Below the pieces are notes generated by a model that ran no database searches, was not told where the DNA came from, and saw nothing but the letters and a program-made list of their open reading frames with translations. A stretch of DNA of 64,000 bases from an uncultured Eubacteriales bacterium (lineage in GTDB: Bacteria > Bacillota > Clostridia > Oscillospirales > Oscillospiraceae): NCBI GenBank assembly GCA_900079765.1, contig LT599017.1:1490278-1554277 (forward strand). The letters run 5' to 3'. Of this stretch, positions 35,068-44,710 are shown one piece after another (position 1 is the stretch's first letter; every line of letters starts with the position of its first letter). Made by a program: the position numbers and the translations under genes.

Positions 35068-38000
35068 TTATACAACCAGGTGGATAAAACGCTCCAAAAT
35101 TGTTGCCACCTCTGCTCTTGTGGCGGTACCAGTGGGCGCGAAGCTGCCATTATCCCTCCCGGTAATGAGACCGTTACCTTGGCAGTACAATGCCCCAGCC
35201 TGTGCCCAGTCGCCGATGGAGGATGCGTCGGGATAGGTTAGTATTTTTCCATTTGTAGCTGTGTCTAGCTTCATAAACTGGGCGAACCGATAGAGCATGG
35301 TCGCCATCTCCTGCCGCGTGACCTGACGGTCCGGCTCAAATTTTCCGCCGCCTACACCGGTAATAATGCCGTTTTCCGCGCACCAGTCGATGTAGGAACC
35401 ATACCAGCCGCTGTAATCGCAGTCGGTGAAGGCATGGGTGCCGGTGGTGCTCAGCGCGCCGTAGCTGCGCTCGTAGAGCCGTCCGATGACCGTAGCCAGC
35501 ATGGCGCGGGTCATCCCTGTGTCAGGGGAAAAGGTGCTGCTTCCGGTTCCCATAAACAGCTCACGTTGGGTGACAAAGTCGATGGCTTCCTTTGCCCAAT
35601 GCGTCGAGATGTCGGTAAAGTGCTTGGGATTCGGTGCCAGAAGCACCGTTTTGCCTTCCGGCGCAATATATTTCATAGTACCGCTGGATTCCGAGGAGAA
35701 GCCGATGAAAACCTTATTCCCGCTTGTATCCAGATAGTACGGCAATCCGGCGGCTTTTGTGAATACCGCTGCGATTGTGTGGGCTGCTGTAATATCTGAC
35801 AGCGTGTAGGTGCTGACCGCGCCCACACTTTTGCCGTCTACCAGCACATCGGAAATGACATAGCCTGTGTCTGGCGTGATGGTGAAGGTTTTACTTCCGC
35901 CCTTGGTCACGCTGACCGTACCGTTGGGACTGATGGTGCCGCCGGTCACGGAGGTGGGAACCGTAATGCTGAAGCTGGTTTGTGTTGTGCCCCCGCCCGT
36001 GGGTGTGCTGGGCGAAGCCGGGGTGTTATACCCAATGGCATAGGTCGAGAAATATTTGGCATACAGGGTCAGCTCGGTCTTATCCGCGCTGATTTCAATC
36101 TTTTCATGGTTGTCGTTTGGTTCTTGCGTAATGGTATCTACCGCAAGACCACTGCCGTGTGCGCGGTAAACCACATACCCTTCCTTGCCCTGCAGCGCGG
36201 CGGGCAGCGGAATGACAATGGTCAGTAAATCGGTGGTTTCAGTAATGGCGTCTTCGGTCTGCGCGCCGCTGTTGGTCGTTGTAATCTTGGTCAAATCCAC
36301 ATCCAGCACTGTTCCCGTGGTCATCCCCGCCGCGCGAAGCGCGTCGCTGACCTTCGTCTGTGCGGCTGAGCTTGTGCTGGGCTGAACCTCCAGCACAATG
36401 TTTACAGAGCCGCCGCCAGTGACAGCGTCGCTGTCTGCGTCCGTCAGCTTTCCGCCATTTGTTTCGGTTGCCAGCAGTGCGCCGAGTCCGCTTACAACAA
36501 TTGCCGGAGTGTCTTCGCCCTGTACGCTCACGCGTGTGCTCTTGTTACCTGCGGGCAGCTTGATGGGTTCAAGCACAGGCGCTCCGCCCTTGACCGTCAC
36601 GCCCACGGTGACCTGCTGCCCCTCGCTGCCTGTGACTACCAGCGAATAAACGCCGTCCGGGACAGTCATAAAGGAAAATTCACCGGAATTGTTTGTCGTC
36701 GTGGTGCCAATCTGAACGCCGCCTTGATAGAGCGCAACCGCGACACCATTGACAGCAGCCGTAATGTTATCGGCGTCCACAACTGTACCGGCGACGGTAT
36801 AGGTGCTTTGCGCCCAGCCCGCATACAGGGTCACTTTACCGCTCACCGTGTCGGTGTTAAAGTTCCACGGTTTTTGGCAGACGGCGTCCTTGTACCAGCC
36901 GGTAAAGGTGAAGCCTGCGTGTTCGGGGGGCGCAGGAGGTGTCACCAGACCGCCTGCAGGAACCGTTTGCCCTGCCGCATCGCCGCCGCTGAAGCTCACG
37001 GCATAGGTGGCGAGATTTTCCGTCCAAACCGCAGTCAGGGTTTTGTCGGCTGTGATGGCAAAGCTTTGCCCCGGCTGATAGGTTTTCGTGCCGTCGCTCC
37101 AGCCGGCAAAGGTATAGCCCACTTTCGCCAGCCCGCCGAGGTTCGCTTTCACCGTAACCGTGGCGCTTGCCGCATACTGGGTCCGGTCAACGGGGACGCT
37201 GCCCAAGGCCGCTCCTCCCGAAAGGTAGGTTACGGAGAAGCTGCTGGTCTGTATCGGTGTCCACTTCGCGAAAAGTGTGGAAGATGCCTCAACATTTGTG
37301 TTGTTGAACGTCCAAGCGTTGGTGAAACCCGCGTCTTTGTACCAGCCCGCAAAGACAAAGCCGCTCTTTTTCGGAGTAGGGGGAAGCGTCGCTTTTTCTC
37401 CGCTGAGAACCGGCTGCGCCGCATAGGTATCGTCCCCGTTTTGGTAGGTAATTAAATAAATGTCGGTCGCCGCGGCGGCGGATGCCGCGCTGTCCAAGGC
37501 GCTGGTTTGATTGCCCAGCGCGGTGACGGTGGCCGAATAGCTGCCGGCCTCAGTCATGCGTGAGGTCAGATTATATTCCGTTCCCGTAACGCGAATCGGG
37601 TCTCCAAGCGGTGCGCCATCCTTCATCACCTGCACAGAATAGGCGGCTGCATCCGTAACAGCGTCCCATTTAAGCGTGGTGCCCTTCCATGTGGGGGCGC
37701 TCGGCGTGGGAAGGGGGCCGATAGTGCTAACACCCATAGCGTCTGAAAAGCAGACAATGTCTGCTTTTTCACTGACATCGCGGGCGGGCATGATATCCGA
37801 GTGAATGGTCAATACAGCGCGCACGAGATAGCTGGTGCCTTGGGTCAGTCCGGTCACCGTGACACTTCTGGAGGTATTGGAAAGCGGCTCCGCGGTAGTG
37901 GCCGTTGTCCATGTTTGGCCGTTATCCTGTGAAAGCTCAATACGGAAGCTCTGCTGCTGGTCAATCGCCGCCCGTGCGGTTTCCGCGTTTGAAAACGCGA

Positions 38001-40617
38001 AGCTGAGCGTGGTGTCCGTCTTTCCGCTGGGCGCCATCAAGCCGCCGAAATACGCCGGGGTTCCGTATGCTTCGTCGAGCGTGTCGATGCTGCTCTTATA
38101 AAAATCATTCTGATCCAGATTGAGCTGAAGATCGCCCTCGCTGTTCCGGGCAAAGGTATTGGCGGCAAGCAGCGCCTCTCCCAGCGCATAAGCGTTCTCA
38201 CTGCTGTCCAGCAAAACGCCGTTCACGGTGACCTTGGCCGGGTCGGACAGGGTGTGCCAGGCGCCGACCAGATTCATGCCAACAGCATTATCTGTAAATT
38301 GATTGCCCGTGATGGTTGCGGTGATATCAAAGTAAGCGGCGGTTGAAATGGGGCCGCTGAGATAGCCGGGGAAAAAGGCGTTTTTGAAACCGCTCATCAC
38401 ATTGTTTGTAATGGTAGCCGTTCCGCCGTATAGATAAATGCCGTACTCGTAGCCGTCGGATTTGTTCAGACGCGCCGGGGTCGCCGTTCCGGAAAAATGG
38501 CTGTTCGTCACCGTCAGCGTGCCGCCGCGGGAAGCAACCGCGTTGCGGAACGCGTTGGAGTCGCCAAAGGTGCAGCCGTCGATGGTGACTGCGGCGGCAT
38601 CTGGATCGGCGTGAACGCCGAAATTGTTTACGGTTCCGCCATCAGTGGGATTTCCGTAAAAATTCTCAAAGCTCACATTTTTTAGCGTGAGCGAGGCATG
38701 GTCTTTCACCTGAATGCCGCAGAGCAAAAGAGTTTCACCGTTTTTCAGCGTGGCATCTTTTATGGTCAGGTTTCCGTCAGTGCCGGAAACCGAAAGGAAA
38801 ATTTGGCCGTTGGCGCTAGGAACACTGGTTTCCTCCGTGTCGCCCTGGCGTTTGACCAGCGTGCCCGCAATGCCTGTGCCGACATTGATGGTCGCGCCCT
38901 TGCCGTCAATGGTCACGGCGCGGGTGACGGTTCCGCCGTCGTAGGTATATTCCGTTCCGGGAACCAGATTGATGGTGGTGACGTAGCTGTTACCCAGTGC
39001 CGCTTTCAGCTCGTCGGAATCATGGGCCGTTACCACGGGGTTTATGTAGGTACCGGTAACCGTGCAGGCTGCGTTAAAGGCAGCACTCAGATTGGATAGG
39101 GTTAGCGTGGCATCGGTTTCCCCATTCGTCCCATCTCCCGACCAGAGATAGGTATAAGTGGTTGCTCCGGTTCCTGTGGCGGTCAGCACCACGGTTTTTC
39201 CTTCGGGTATCTGCGCGCCGGTTTGAATGGCGGTGTCATCCACGGTTGCGGAAACAGAGCTGCCGGTCGTGTCGCCGGCGGCGGTTCCGCTGAAGGCCAC
39301 GGTGTAAAGGGGGACGCTGACCGACGCGGCGGCTCCCGCAATTGAGAGAGTCTTGCCGGTATTCATCCCATTTACAAACACGTCATAGGTTCCGTTGTCC
39401 GCACTGACGGTATAGACACCGGTGGCGGATTTGGTCGCGGTGTATTTCACCACATTGCTCTGCCGCAGCTGGACGCTGCCGCTGACATCTGCCGATACGC
39501 CATTGACCAGAGTGTTAATCGTGGCTGCGTAAGTGGGCGGGGTAGTATAGCCCGCATACAGGTCATTTGTCGCGTACCCGATAACGTTACCGGTATACGG
39601 GATTGTCAGCGCTTCGTCGGTAAACCAAGCCATGATGTTTCCGTCCTGATCCACAACGCTAGGCAGAGGACCGGATACCATGTTGAAGATGCTGGAAATC
39701 GTCAGCTCAGAGAGCACGCAGGTATCTGTGTTGGCAAGCTTGTGCAACGTGACGCTCTTCGAGTTTTCAGTGTCCACCGCCGTAGAACCGGTCGATGCAT
39801 TGTTGGCAAGGGTCCTGGCGTAAACAGAGCCCATGTTCAAGACATCCTGGGTTCCGCCGCTCGCCGTGCCCACATTTATCGTAGCACCGCCGTATGCGAA
39901 CACACCGTACGATGACGCACCGCCAGGCGCAGAAATACCGGTACCCGCATTGACTATCACGTTTGCGCCGTATGCGCGGATGCCAGTTTTGGCGCCGGAA
40001 GAGCTGCCTGCGGACGCAGTTCCAACATACACATACAGTGTCTGAGTGCTTGTCGCGTCCACACCTATGCTTGCTGCTGACAGGCCTCCGCCGGTTGCCG
40101 AGGTCAGACTGATTCTCGCGCCGTTACCGTTTGCAAGCAGGCCATAGCAGGGAGCGCCACTTGAAGAACTGGAACCCCCAATTGCGTTGGCATAGCCCCA
40201 GACGGCGACGACCCCGCTGAAGGTACTGTGCGTATATAGCCCATGGCTGTTCTTTCCACTGTAAGCGCTTACATCTCCTCCGTGAAGCGTGATGTTCTTA
40301 AGAATCAACGTACCGCTTCCGGAAACAGTTAGTGCCGTGCCGGTGTCTGCCGTGGCATCGCCTGTCAGCGTATGCTCGCCGCCATCAAGAATCACAGTCT
40401 TTCCTGAGGCAATGGTAATTTTCGCTGTGCAGGTAATATCCCCAGTCATGGTCACGGTTCCGCCGTTGTTTCCTGCATAATTCAGTGCCTCTGTCAGCGC
40501 TGCGCCGTCTGCCACAGACGCATTATTCGCCGCGCTTGCCGTCAGTGTCACCGATGGCAGCAGGGCGAATAGCATGACCACCGCCAAAACAGCACTGATG
40601 ATTCTCCTCTTTTTCAT
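35068..40617 (-). CDS. SLH-anchored surface protein with beta-helix and InlB repeats
   Basis: An 1849-aa secreted protein. Of two in-frame ATGs, the second (40615-40617) is 7 nt from GGAGG, while the first abuts it, so the second is chosen. A signal peptide (about 1-30, ending ASA) is followed by a right-handed beta-helix-like region (about 35-330 and 530-830) rich in GGxVTxTGDI-type strands, a FN3-like pair (about 870-1050), three InlB/Listeria-Bacteroides repeats (about 1054-1272, each with F-x-GWY/GW), a CnaB-like module (about 1274-1349), a pre-SLH region, a bacterial-repeat domain (about 1547-1627) and three SLH repeats (about 1666-1849). It lies downstream of a kinase/regulator pair on the same strand and is its likely target. 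No riboswitch follows it. Confidence 0.9.
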   Translation of the reverse strand: MKKRRIISAVLAVVMLFALLPSVTLTASAANNASVADGAALTEALNYAGNNGGTVTMTGDITCTAKITIASGKTVILDGGEHTLTGDATADTGTALTVSGSGTLILKNITLHGGDVSAYSGKNSHGLYTHSTFSGVVAVWGYANAIGGSSSSSGAPCYGLLANGNGARISLTSATGGGLSAASIGVDATSTQTLYVYVGTASAGSSSGAKTGIRAYGANVIVNAGTGISAPGGASSYGVFAYGGATINVGTASGGTQDVLNMGSVYARTLANNASTGSTAVDTENSKSVTLHKLANTDTCVLSELTISSIFNMVSGPLPSVVDQDGNIMAWFTDEALTIPYTGNVIGYATNDLYAGYTTPPTYAATINTLVNGVSADVSGSVQLRQSNVVKYTATKSATGVYTVSADNGTYDVFVNGMNTGKTLSIAGAAASVSVPLYTVAFSGTAAGDTTGSSVSATVDDTAIQTGAQIPEGKTVVLTATGTGATTYTYLWSGDGTNGETDATLTLSNLSAAFNAACTVTGTYINPVVTAHDSDELKAALGNSYVTTINLVPGTEYTYDGGTVTRAVTIDGKGATINVGTGIAGTLVKRQGDTEETSVPSANGQIFLSVSGTDGNLTIKDATLKNGETLLLCGIQVKDHASLTLKNVSFENFYGNPTDGGTVNNFGVHADPDAAAVTIDGCTFGDSNAFRNAVASRGGTLTVTNSHFSGTATPARLNKSDGYEYGIYLYGGTATITNNVMSGFKNAFFPGYLSGPISTAAYFDITATITGNQFTDNAVGMNLVGAWHTLSDPAKVTVNGVLLDSSENAYALGEALLAANTFARNSEGDLQLNLDQNDFYKSSIDTLDEAYGTPAYFGGLMAPSGKTDTTLSFAFSNAETARAAIDQQQSFRIELSQDNGQTWTTATTAEPLSNTSRSVTVTGLTQGTSYLVRAVLTIHSDIMPARDVSEKADIVCFSDAMGVSTIGPLPTPSAPTWKGTTLKWDAVTDAAAYSVQVMKDGAPLGDPIRVTGTEYNLTSRMTEAGSYSATVTALGNQTSALDSAASAAAATDIYLITYQNGDDTYAAQPVLSGEKATLPPTPKKSGFVFAGWYKDAGFTNAWTFNNTNVEASSTLFAKWTPIQTSSFSVTYLSGGAALGSVPVDRTQYAASATVTVKANLGGLAKVGYTFAGWSDGTKTYQPGQSFAITADKTLTAVWTENLATYAVSFSGGDAAGQTVPAGGLVTPPAPPEHAGFTFTGWYKDAVCQKPWNFNTDTVSGKVTLYAGWAQSTYTVAGTVVDADNITAAVNGVAVALYQGGVQIGTTTTNNSGEFSFMTVPDGVYSLVVTGSEGQQVTVGVTVKGGAPVLEPIKLPAGNKSTRVSVQGEDTPAIVVSGLGALLATETNGGKLTDADSDAVTGGGSVNIVLEVQPSTSSAAQTKVSDALRAAGMTTGTVLDVDLTKITTTNSGAQTEDAITETTDLLTIVIPLPAALQGKEGYVVYRAHGSGLAVDTITQEPNDNHEKIEISADKTELTLYAKYFSTYAIGYNTPASPSTPTGGGTTQTSFSITVPTSVTGGTISPNGTVSVTKGGSKTFTITPDTGYVISDVLVDGKSVGAVSTYTLSDITAAHTIAAVFTKAAGLPYYLDTSGNKVFIGFSSESSGTMKYIAPEGKTVLLAPNPKHFTDISTHWAKEAIDFVTQRELFMGTGSSTFSPDTGMTRAMLATVIGRLYERSYGALSTTGTHAFTDCDYSGWYGSYIDWCAENGIITGVGGGKFEPDRQVTRQEMATMLYRFAQFMKLDTATNGKILTYPDASSIGDWAQAGALYCQGNGLITGRDNGSFAPTGTATRAEVATILERFIHLVV

Positions 40618-40682
40618 AATCATTCCTCCAAATCTTTTCCCAAAATGTGTACGTGAAAATATAGAACGCTATTATCCCTGCA

Positions 40683-40720
40683 ATTATAATAAAAACGCAA
40701 AATTACAAAGTCATTACAAA
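40683..40720 (-). promoter_or_regulatory. Candidate promoter of the minus-strand SLH gene
   Basis: A perfect -10 TATAAT lies at 40683-40688 (minus strand), about 65 nt before the start codon. The -35 is less clear (TTGTAA with short spacing), as expected for an activator-dependent promoter. Confidence 0.45.
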
Positions 40721-40734
40721 AACGCCCGTATACG

Positions 40735-40778
40735 ACAAAAAACGTTGCTTTCCTAAAAAATTTTAGGAAAGCAACGTT
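40735..40778 (-). terminator. Terminator overlapping the response-regulator stop codon
   Basis: AACGTTGCTTTCCTAAAA (40741-40758) and its exact complement (40761-40778) form an 18-bp stem with a 2-nt gap, followed on the minus strand by a T run. The 3' codons of the regulator (ETLLS and stop) are inside the stem. Confidence 0.82.
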
Positions 40779-41848
40779 TCGTACGCCTGCTGTATGGATT
40801 GACTGAGCGGCACACCGTACAGCTCGTTCCAGCGCGCCTGCTGCTGTCGGTAAAAACAGATGAGCGCGCCCGGCCCTTCCTCCCGGAACAAACACGGCAT
40901 TGCCCGCAGGACAAGCTGCTCCTGCCACGGGAACTGCTCGGCCAGATAACACAGTGCCTGGGCGCAGGGCACTCCCGCGTGACTGCATTGCTCGGTCAGT
41001 TTAATCGCCCAGTTTAGATAGGCGGACTCAAACTGTTTGGAGGTGACGCTCCAAAGATAATCCGCCTGGGCAATAAATTGCAGAAAATTATATCGCCGTA
41101 AAACCTCAACCAGAGAACCCTCTGCTTTTTCCAGTGCCTCAGGTGGCGGAAAGGGCTGTATCAGAATGGGCTTTTGACCCAGAGAGGGGGAAATAAAACA
41201 ATAAGCTCCCTTGACCGCCTTGATGCGCAAATCCAGCCTGCTCTCCTCCAACGACTGATTCAAGCGGAAAACCGTGGTGCGAAGATTGCTCTCCCCTTTG
41301 TCAGGGGAGCCGTTTGGCCAAAGCGTCTCAATCAGCGGCCACTTGGGTGCTGTCTGCCCGCTTTTCATCAGTAAGTAGAAAAACAGTTCCTCACACTTCG
41401 CCGTCTGAAAATGCAGGGTGGCATCCGCCACGGGGAAAAAGAACTGGTTTCCCTCGCCAGAGCGATTTGACACACCCTTGATGCCCGTACGCTGTTTCAG
41501 CACCTTCTCCAGCACACGCCGCAGCTCCACATCATGTACGGGTTTTACCACATAGTCCAGCGCGTCCACCTTAAAAGCGTTCAGGGCGTATTCGGTATAT
41601 GCGGTTACAAAAATGACGACGGGCGGACACTTAAGCTCCCGCAGCAGCTCCGCAAGCTCAAGCCCTGTCAGCTCCGGCATGGCAATATCCAAAAAGACAA
41701 CGTCTGTTTGGGATTTTTGCAGACAGGGCAGCAGTTCCAGGGGATTTTGCAGGATGTGCGTTACCTGCACCAGCTTTGTCTCCGCCAGCTGCAAGCCCAG
41801 CCACTGACCCGCCGCCCACTCGTCGTCTACCACAATCGCCCGCATCAT
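40763..41848 (-). CDS. Response regulator with BTAD/SARP-type output
   Basis: A 361-aa protein. The receiver domain (1-120) has acidic DDE at 8-10, the phospho-acceptor Asp in FLDIAMPE (about 53), Thr in VTAYTEY and Lys in VVKPVHD (about 103). Residues about 140-220 resemble an OmpR-type winged helix (KCEELFFYLLMKSGQTAPKW, then SNLRTTVFRLNQSL) and about 240-361 a bacterial transcriptional activator (BTAD) domain, as in SARP-like regulators of Firmicutes. It overlaps the kinase stop by four bases. It likely activates the adjacent SLH gene (inference). Confidence 0.88.
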   Translation of the reverse strand: MMRAIVVDDEWAAGQWLGLQLAETKLVQVTHILQNPLELLPCLQKSQTDVVFLDIAMPELTGLELAELLRELKCPPVVIFVTAYTEYALNAFKVDALDYVVKPVHDVELRRVLEKVLKQRTGIKGVSNRSGEGNQFFFPVADATLHFQTAKCEELFFYLLMKSGQTAPKWPLIETLWPNGSPDKGESNLRTTVFRLNQSLEESRLDLRIKAVKGAYCFISPSLGQKPILIQPFPPPEALEKAEGSLVEVLRRYNFLQFIAQADYLWSVTSKQFESAYLNWAIKLTEQCSHAGVPCAQALCYLAEQFPWQEQLVLRAMPCLFREEGPGALICFYRQQQARWNELYGVPLSQSIQQAYETLLS

Positions 41849-43848
41849 ATGGTCGACTCCTTTCTGCTTTCAGGCAGAGAAAACGATACCGTTGTGCCGC
41901 CCGCTTCATTTCTTGCAATGGTTAATCCCTTATGATACCGGCGCAGCAATCTTGCGTGAATGTTGACCAGTCCGACGCCGCGGCGGGATGTCGGCTCTGT
42001 TTTCTCCATCGTAATCGTTGTAAAAGTTTCATTCATATCTTTCAAAATCTGGATTTGAGTCTCCCCAATTCCAACGCCGTCGTCCCGCACCTCACATTGG
42101 AACATGTTACCCGTCTGCGCGGCACAAATCACCACGGTGCCGCCCTCAATGCGCTTCATCAGTCCGTGATTGATGGCATTTTCAATCAGAGGCTGTAAAA
42201 TCAGAGGCGGAATCAACTGCTGGTACAATTCTTCCGGTATTTCATAAATTACTTGCAGCCGATCCTGAAATCTGACCTTTTCGATATTAATATACGCCTT
42301 CACCAGCTCCAATTCCTGTTCCAGTGTCACCATATAATCCATATTTTTAAAATCGTAGCTTTTACGCAGAAAGAACGACAGGTCTACAATGAGACTGCTG
42401 GCTTTTTTGGGTTCAGTGGTACAGTATAGCGCAATAGCGCTCATGGCATTGTACAAAAAATGCGGTCCAATCTGCGCTTGATAATAGGCAAGCTCAATTT
42501 CGTTTTTTGCTTTAATTAAGTTGCTTTCAAGATGCTTGCGCTGTTCAATATCGGTGCTGCTGCCCCGGTAAGCCAGAACCGTTCCATCCGCAGCAAGCAC
42601 AGGCATAGCGTCTACCTTGAGCCAAAGCAGCGTGCCGTCTTTTTTGCGATGGCGTATTTCATAGTTTGTCAAAATTTCCGCATTTTCCATTGTTTTTTCG
42701 TAGCGTTGCATATCGTCTGCATCAATATAATCTCCGTAATGTTTGCCCAAAAGACTATTACCTTCAAACCCCAGTACCTTACACACCTCGTGACTGACAT
42801 AAGAATAAACTCCGCCACGATCCACCTGCCAAAAATAGGTTCCCGACAGCTCAGAAAGTGCCTCATACCGCTCTGTGATCTCCTGTATTTTTCGGTTGTG
42901 TATAGCTAGATATCTCGCCCTGCTAGATTGAATAAACCCGACAATCAGCAGAATTACCGCTCCAACGGCAGTTGCAATGAGACAAATGATAACAACGCGA
43001 TTGCTGTTGGTTATTTCAACCTTTAAAGGGACGTGCCTATTTAGAATATCCGTCTTTTCCTGTTCCGTGATGCTTAAAATGGCTTTGTCTAAAATAGATT
43101 GTAGCATCACCTGATTTTTTGCAATTCCGATGGAGAGATAGTTGGAATAGCCTTCGATTTTGCCGATTACCTTCAGGTCAAACCAGCCCTGTCCGCGAAT
43201 GTTGTACTCGGCGACAATTAAAGACCGTATTGTAAAATCAGCCTGCCCCGTCAGCACCATATCAAAGGCTTCCGCCTCTGTCTCGGTGAGAACGATGGAC
43301 AGGTTGGGATAATCCGTTCTGAGCCGTTCTTCCACAGAGGTACCTGCGGGAAGCACAACCGTTTTATTGACTTCATTATGAAGGTCTCTCACAAAAGCCG
43401 AATCGTATCTGCCGATAATGACGTTGTCGTCCACAATCAGCGGGTCAGAAAAAATCAGCCATTTTTCCCGCTCGGGAGTTTTATTCAGCAGGGAGAGCAG
43501 CATGACTTTCCCATCCTGGGAGTACTGAAGCGACTGGCTCCAATCACTGGTGGGCACAAGCTCAAACCGGACATGGAGCCTTTTCTCTATCAGCTTAAAA
43601 TAGTCCGCCGCAATCCCCGAGTACTCTCCCTTATCATTAAGCCGTTCAAACGGCTCCCAATCAGGGTCCACCGCAATTTTTATGGGAGAAATGGACTGCA
43701 GGTATTCGGTCTCTTCCTGAGATAGATTAAGGGGCTGTTCAGATTTCATTTGAACAAGGAGTATCATAAGTGTGGTTATCGCAGCAGCAGCAACCACCAC
43801 CAAAATCATTTTTACTGTTTTTATGATAGGACACCTTCTTTCGTCCAC
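41845..43848 (-). CDS. Sensor histidine kinase with SBP_bac_3 sensor and PAS domain
   Basis: Up to 667 aa. An N-terminal TM helix precedes an extracellular amino-acid-binding-protein-like (SBP_bac_3) sensor (about 50-275: ISPIKIAVDPDWEPFERLND, then ADYFKLIEKRL). A second TM (about 288-308), a PAS domain (about 325-435), a His_kinase/LytS-type phosphoacceptor (YYQAQIGPHFLYNAMSAIAL, His about 463) and an HATPase domain (NAINHG, DDGVGIG, RRGVGLVNIHARL) follow. The GTG at 43848 lacks an RBS. AGAAGGTG is 7 nt from an in-frame ATA at 43822-43824, which would give an N-terminus KTVKMILVVV; the true start is uncertain. The promoter is at 43906-43933. Confidence 0.9.
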   Translation of the reverse strand: MDERRCPIIKTVKMILVVVAAAAITTLMILLVQMKSEQPLNLSQEETEYLQSISPIKIAVDPDWEPFERLNDKGEYSGIAADYFKLIEKRLHVRFELVPTSDWSQSLQYSQDGKVMLLSLLNKTPEREKWLIFSDPLIVDDNVIIGRYDSAFVRDLHNEVNKTVVLPAGTSVEERLRTDYPNLSIVLTETEAEAFDMVLTGQADFTIRSLIVAEYNIRGQGWFDLKVIGKIEGYSNYLSIGIAKNQVMLQSILDKAILSITEQEKTDILNRHVPLKVEITNSNRVVIICLIATAVGAVILLIVGFIQSSRARYLAIHNRKIQEITERYEALSELSGTYFWQVDRGGVYSYVSHEVCKVLGFEGNSLLGKHYGDYIDADDMQRYEKTMENAEILTNYEIRHRKKDGTLLWLKVDAMPVLAADGTVLAYRGSSTDIEQRKHLESNLIKAKNEIELAYYQAQIGPHFLYNAMSAIALYCTTEPKKASSLIVDLSFFLRKSYDFKNMDYMVTLEQELELVKAYINIEKVRFQDRLQVIYEIPEELYQQLIPPLILQPLIENAINHGLMKRIEGGTVVICAAQTGNMFQCEVRDDGVGIGETQIQILKDMNETFTTITMEKTEPTSRRGVGLVNIHARLLRRYHKGLTIARNEAGGTTVSFSLPESRKESTI

Positions 43849-43905
43849 CTGTCATCACGAATACCATATTCTTGTAGATTGAAAGGCTATGTTTGGAATA
43901 GGCTT

Positions 43906-43933
43906 ATTATATCAGTAAATTCGATGGTTTCAA
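43906..43933 (-). promoter_or_regulatory. Promoter of the kinase/regulator operon
   Basis: On the minus strand TTGAAA (43928-43933), a 16-nt spacer and TATAAT (43906-43911) with an upstream TG. Confidence 0.72.
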
Positions 43934-44640
43934 AGAAATATCTATATTTTTCGATTCGCGCGTAAGTGCCAGTTTCATTACTGTAAACTCAGTAAAGTAC
44001 GCACAGTCCAACAAAATATTTGGAAGAATGTTTAAACTTTCAAGAGAGATCGCGTTGCTTTAATTAAATTAAATAGTATGTAACAAATTTATAATTTCAA
44101 CTTTATTACAGAGGATATTATTCCATTTCTTGGCTATCAAACAGTGTTCTGCCATGGGTGTAATAACGCCAGGCTGCTCAGACGCTTCCATCACTGCCAG
44201 TTGAGGCGGATGGCAATGTGTTTGCAGAATATCGGTATTATCGTATGAACGACCAGAAATATTCTCCCAACGGTACCGTCACAGGAGCTAAAGTGTTAGG
44301 TGTGGAAATTTGCCGCAGTAATCGCGACGGAAATGATTCTCCATGCCACTATTCGTCTTATTTGTTAATCCAACTGCGCAGACTGCTGGCGCTAACGCCA
44401 AGCTCTTTCTCTGTATCATGAACAGAATGAGCCTCCGCCTGTGCCATTTTAAACTGCCTGTCGTGTACTGCTCTTTTCATAAACTTTTCACCTTTCGCGC
44501 TTATCTCGGTGTCCAGCTTATTATACCATGACCAACAACACTCTTTTCTTTAGTGTCCGTTGGCTCCGGGGTAGTTCAAATGAAGCCGAATGGTGGCTCT
44601 CTGAACAACTTCCGCAGCAGCCTGATTACAGAGGGATGAT
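43934..44640. other. Degraded junction region
   Basis: No intact gene. It contains an AT-rich stretch (43970-44110), a short open stretch around 44190-44330 (reads NVFAEYRYYRMNDQKYSPNG) that may be a relic, an IS3-type orfA fragment (44358-44480, minus) and a decayed copy (44579-44640) of the start of the small gene at 44711. It looks like a scar between the SLH/kinase cargo and the ICE core. Confidence 0.55.
44358..44480 (-). pseudogene. IS3-family transposase orfA fragment
   Basis: A 40-codon ORF with the start of an IS3-type OrfA HTH (KRAVHDRQFKMAQAEAHSVH, then ELGVSASSLRSWINK) and a stop where the protein should continue. No orfB or terminal repeats are evident, so this is a truncated relic. 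Confidence 0.6.
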
Positions 44641-44657
44641 ATACTGATTTTGCACAT

Positions 44658-44686
44658 TTGTCCCCGCCAATACCTTTATATATAAT
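44658..44686 (+). promoter_or_regulatory. Promoter of the ICE core left end
   Basis: TTGTCC (44658-44663), a 17-nt spacer and a perfect TATAAT (44681-44686), 24 nt before the first small gene. Confidence 0.75.
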
Positions 44687-44710
44687 GTAGGTACAAGGGA
44701 GGGACACAAC

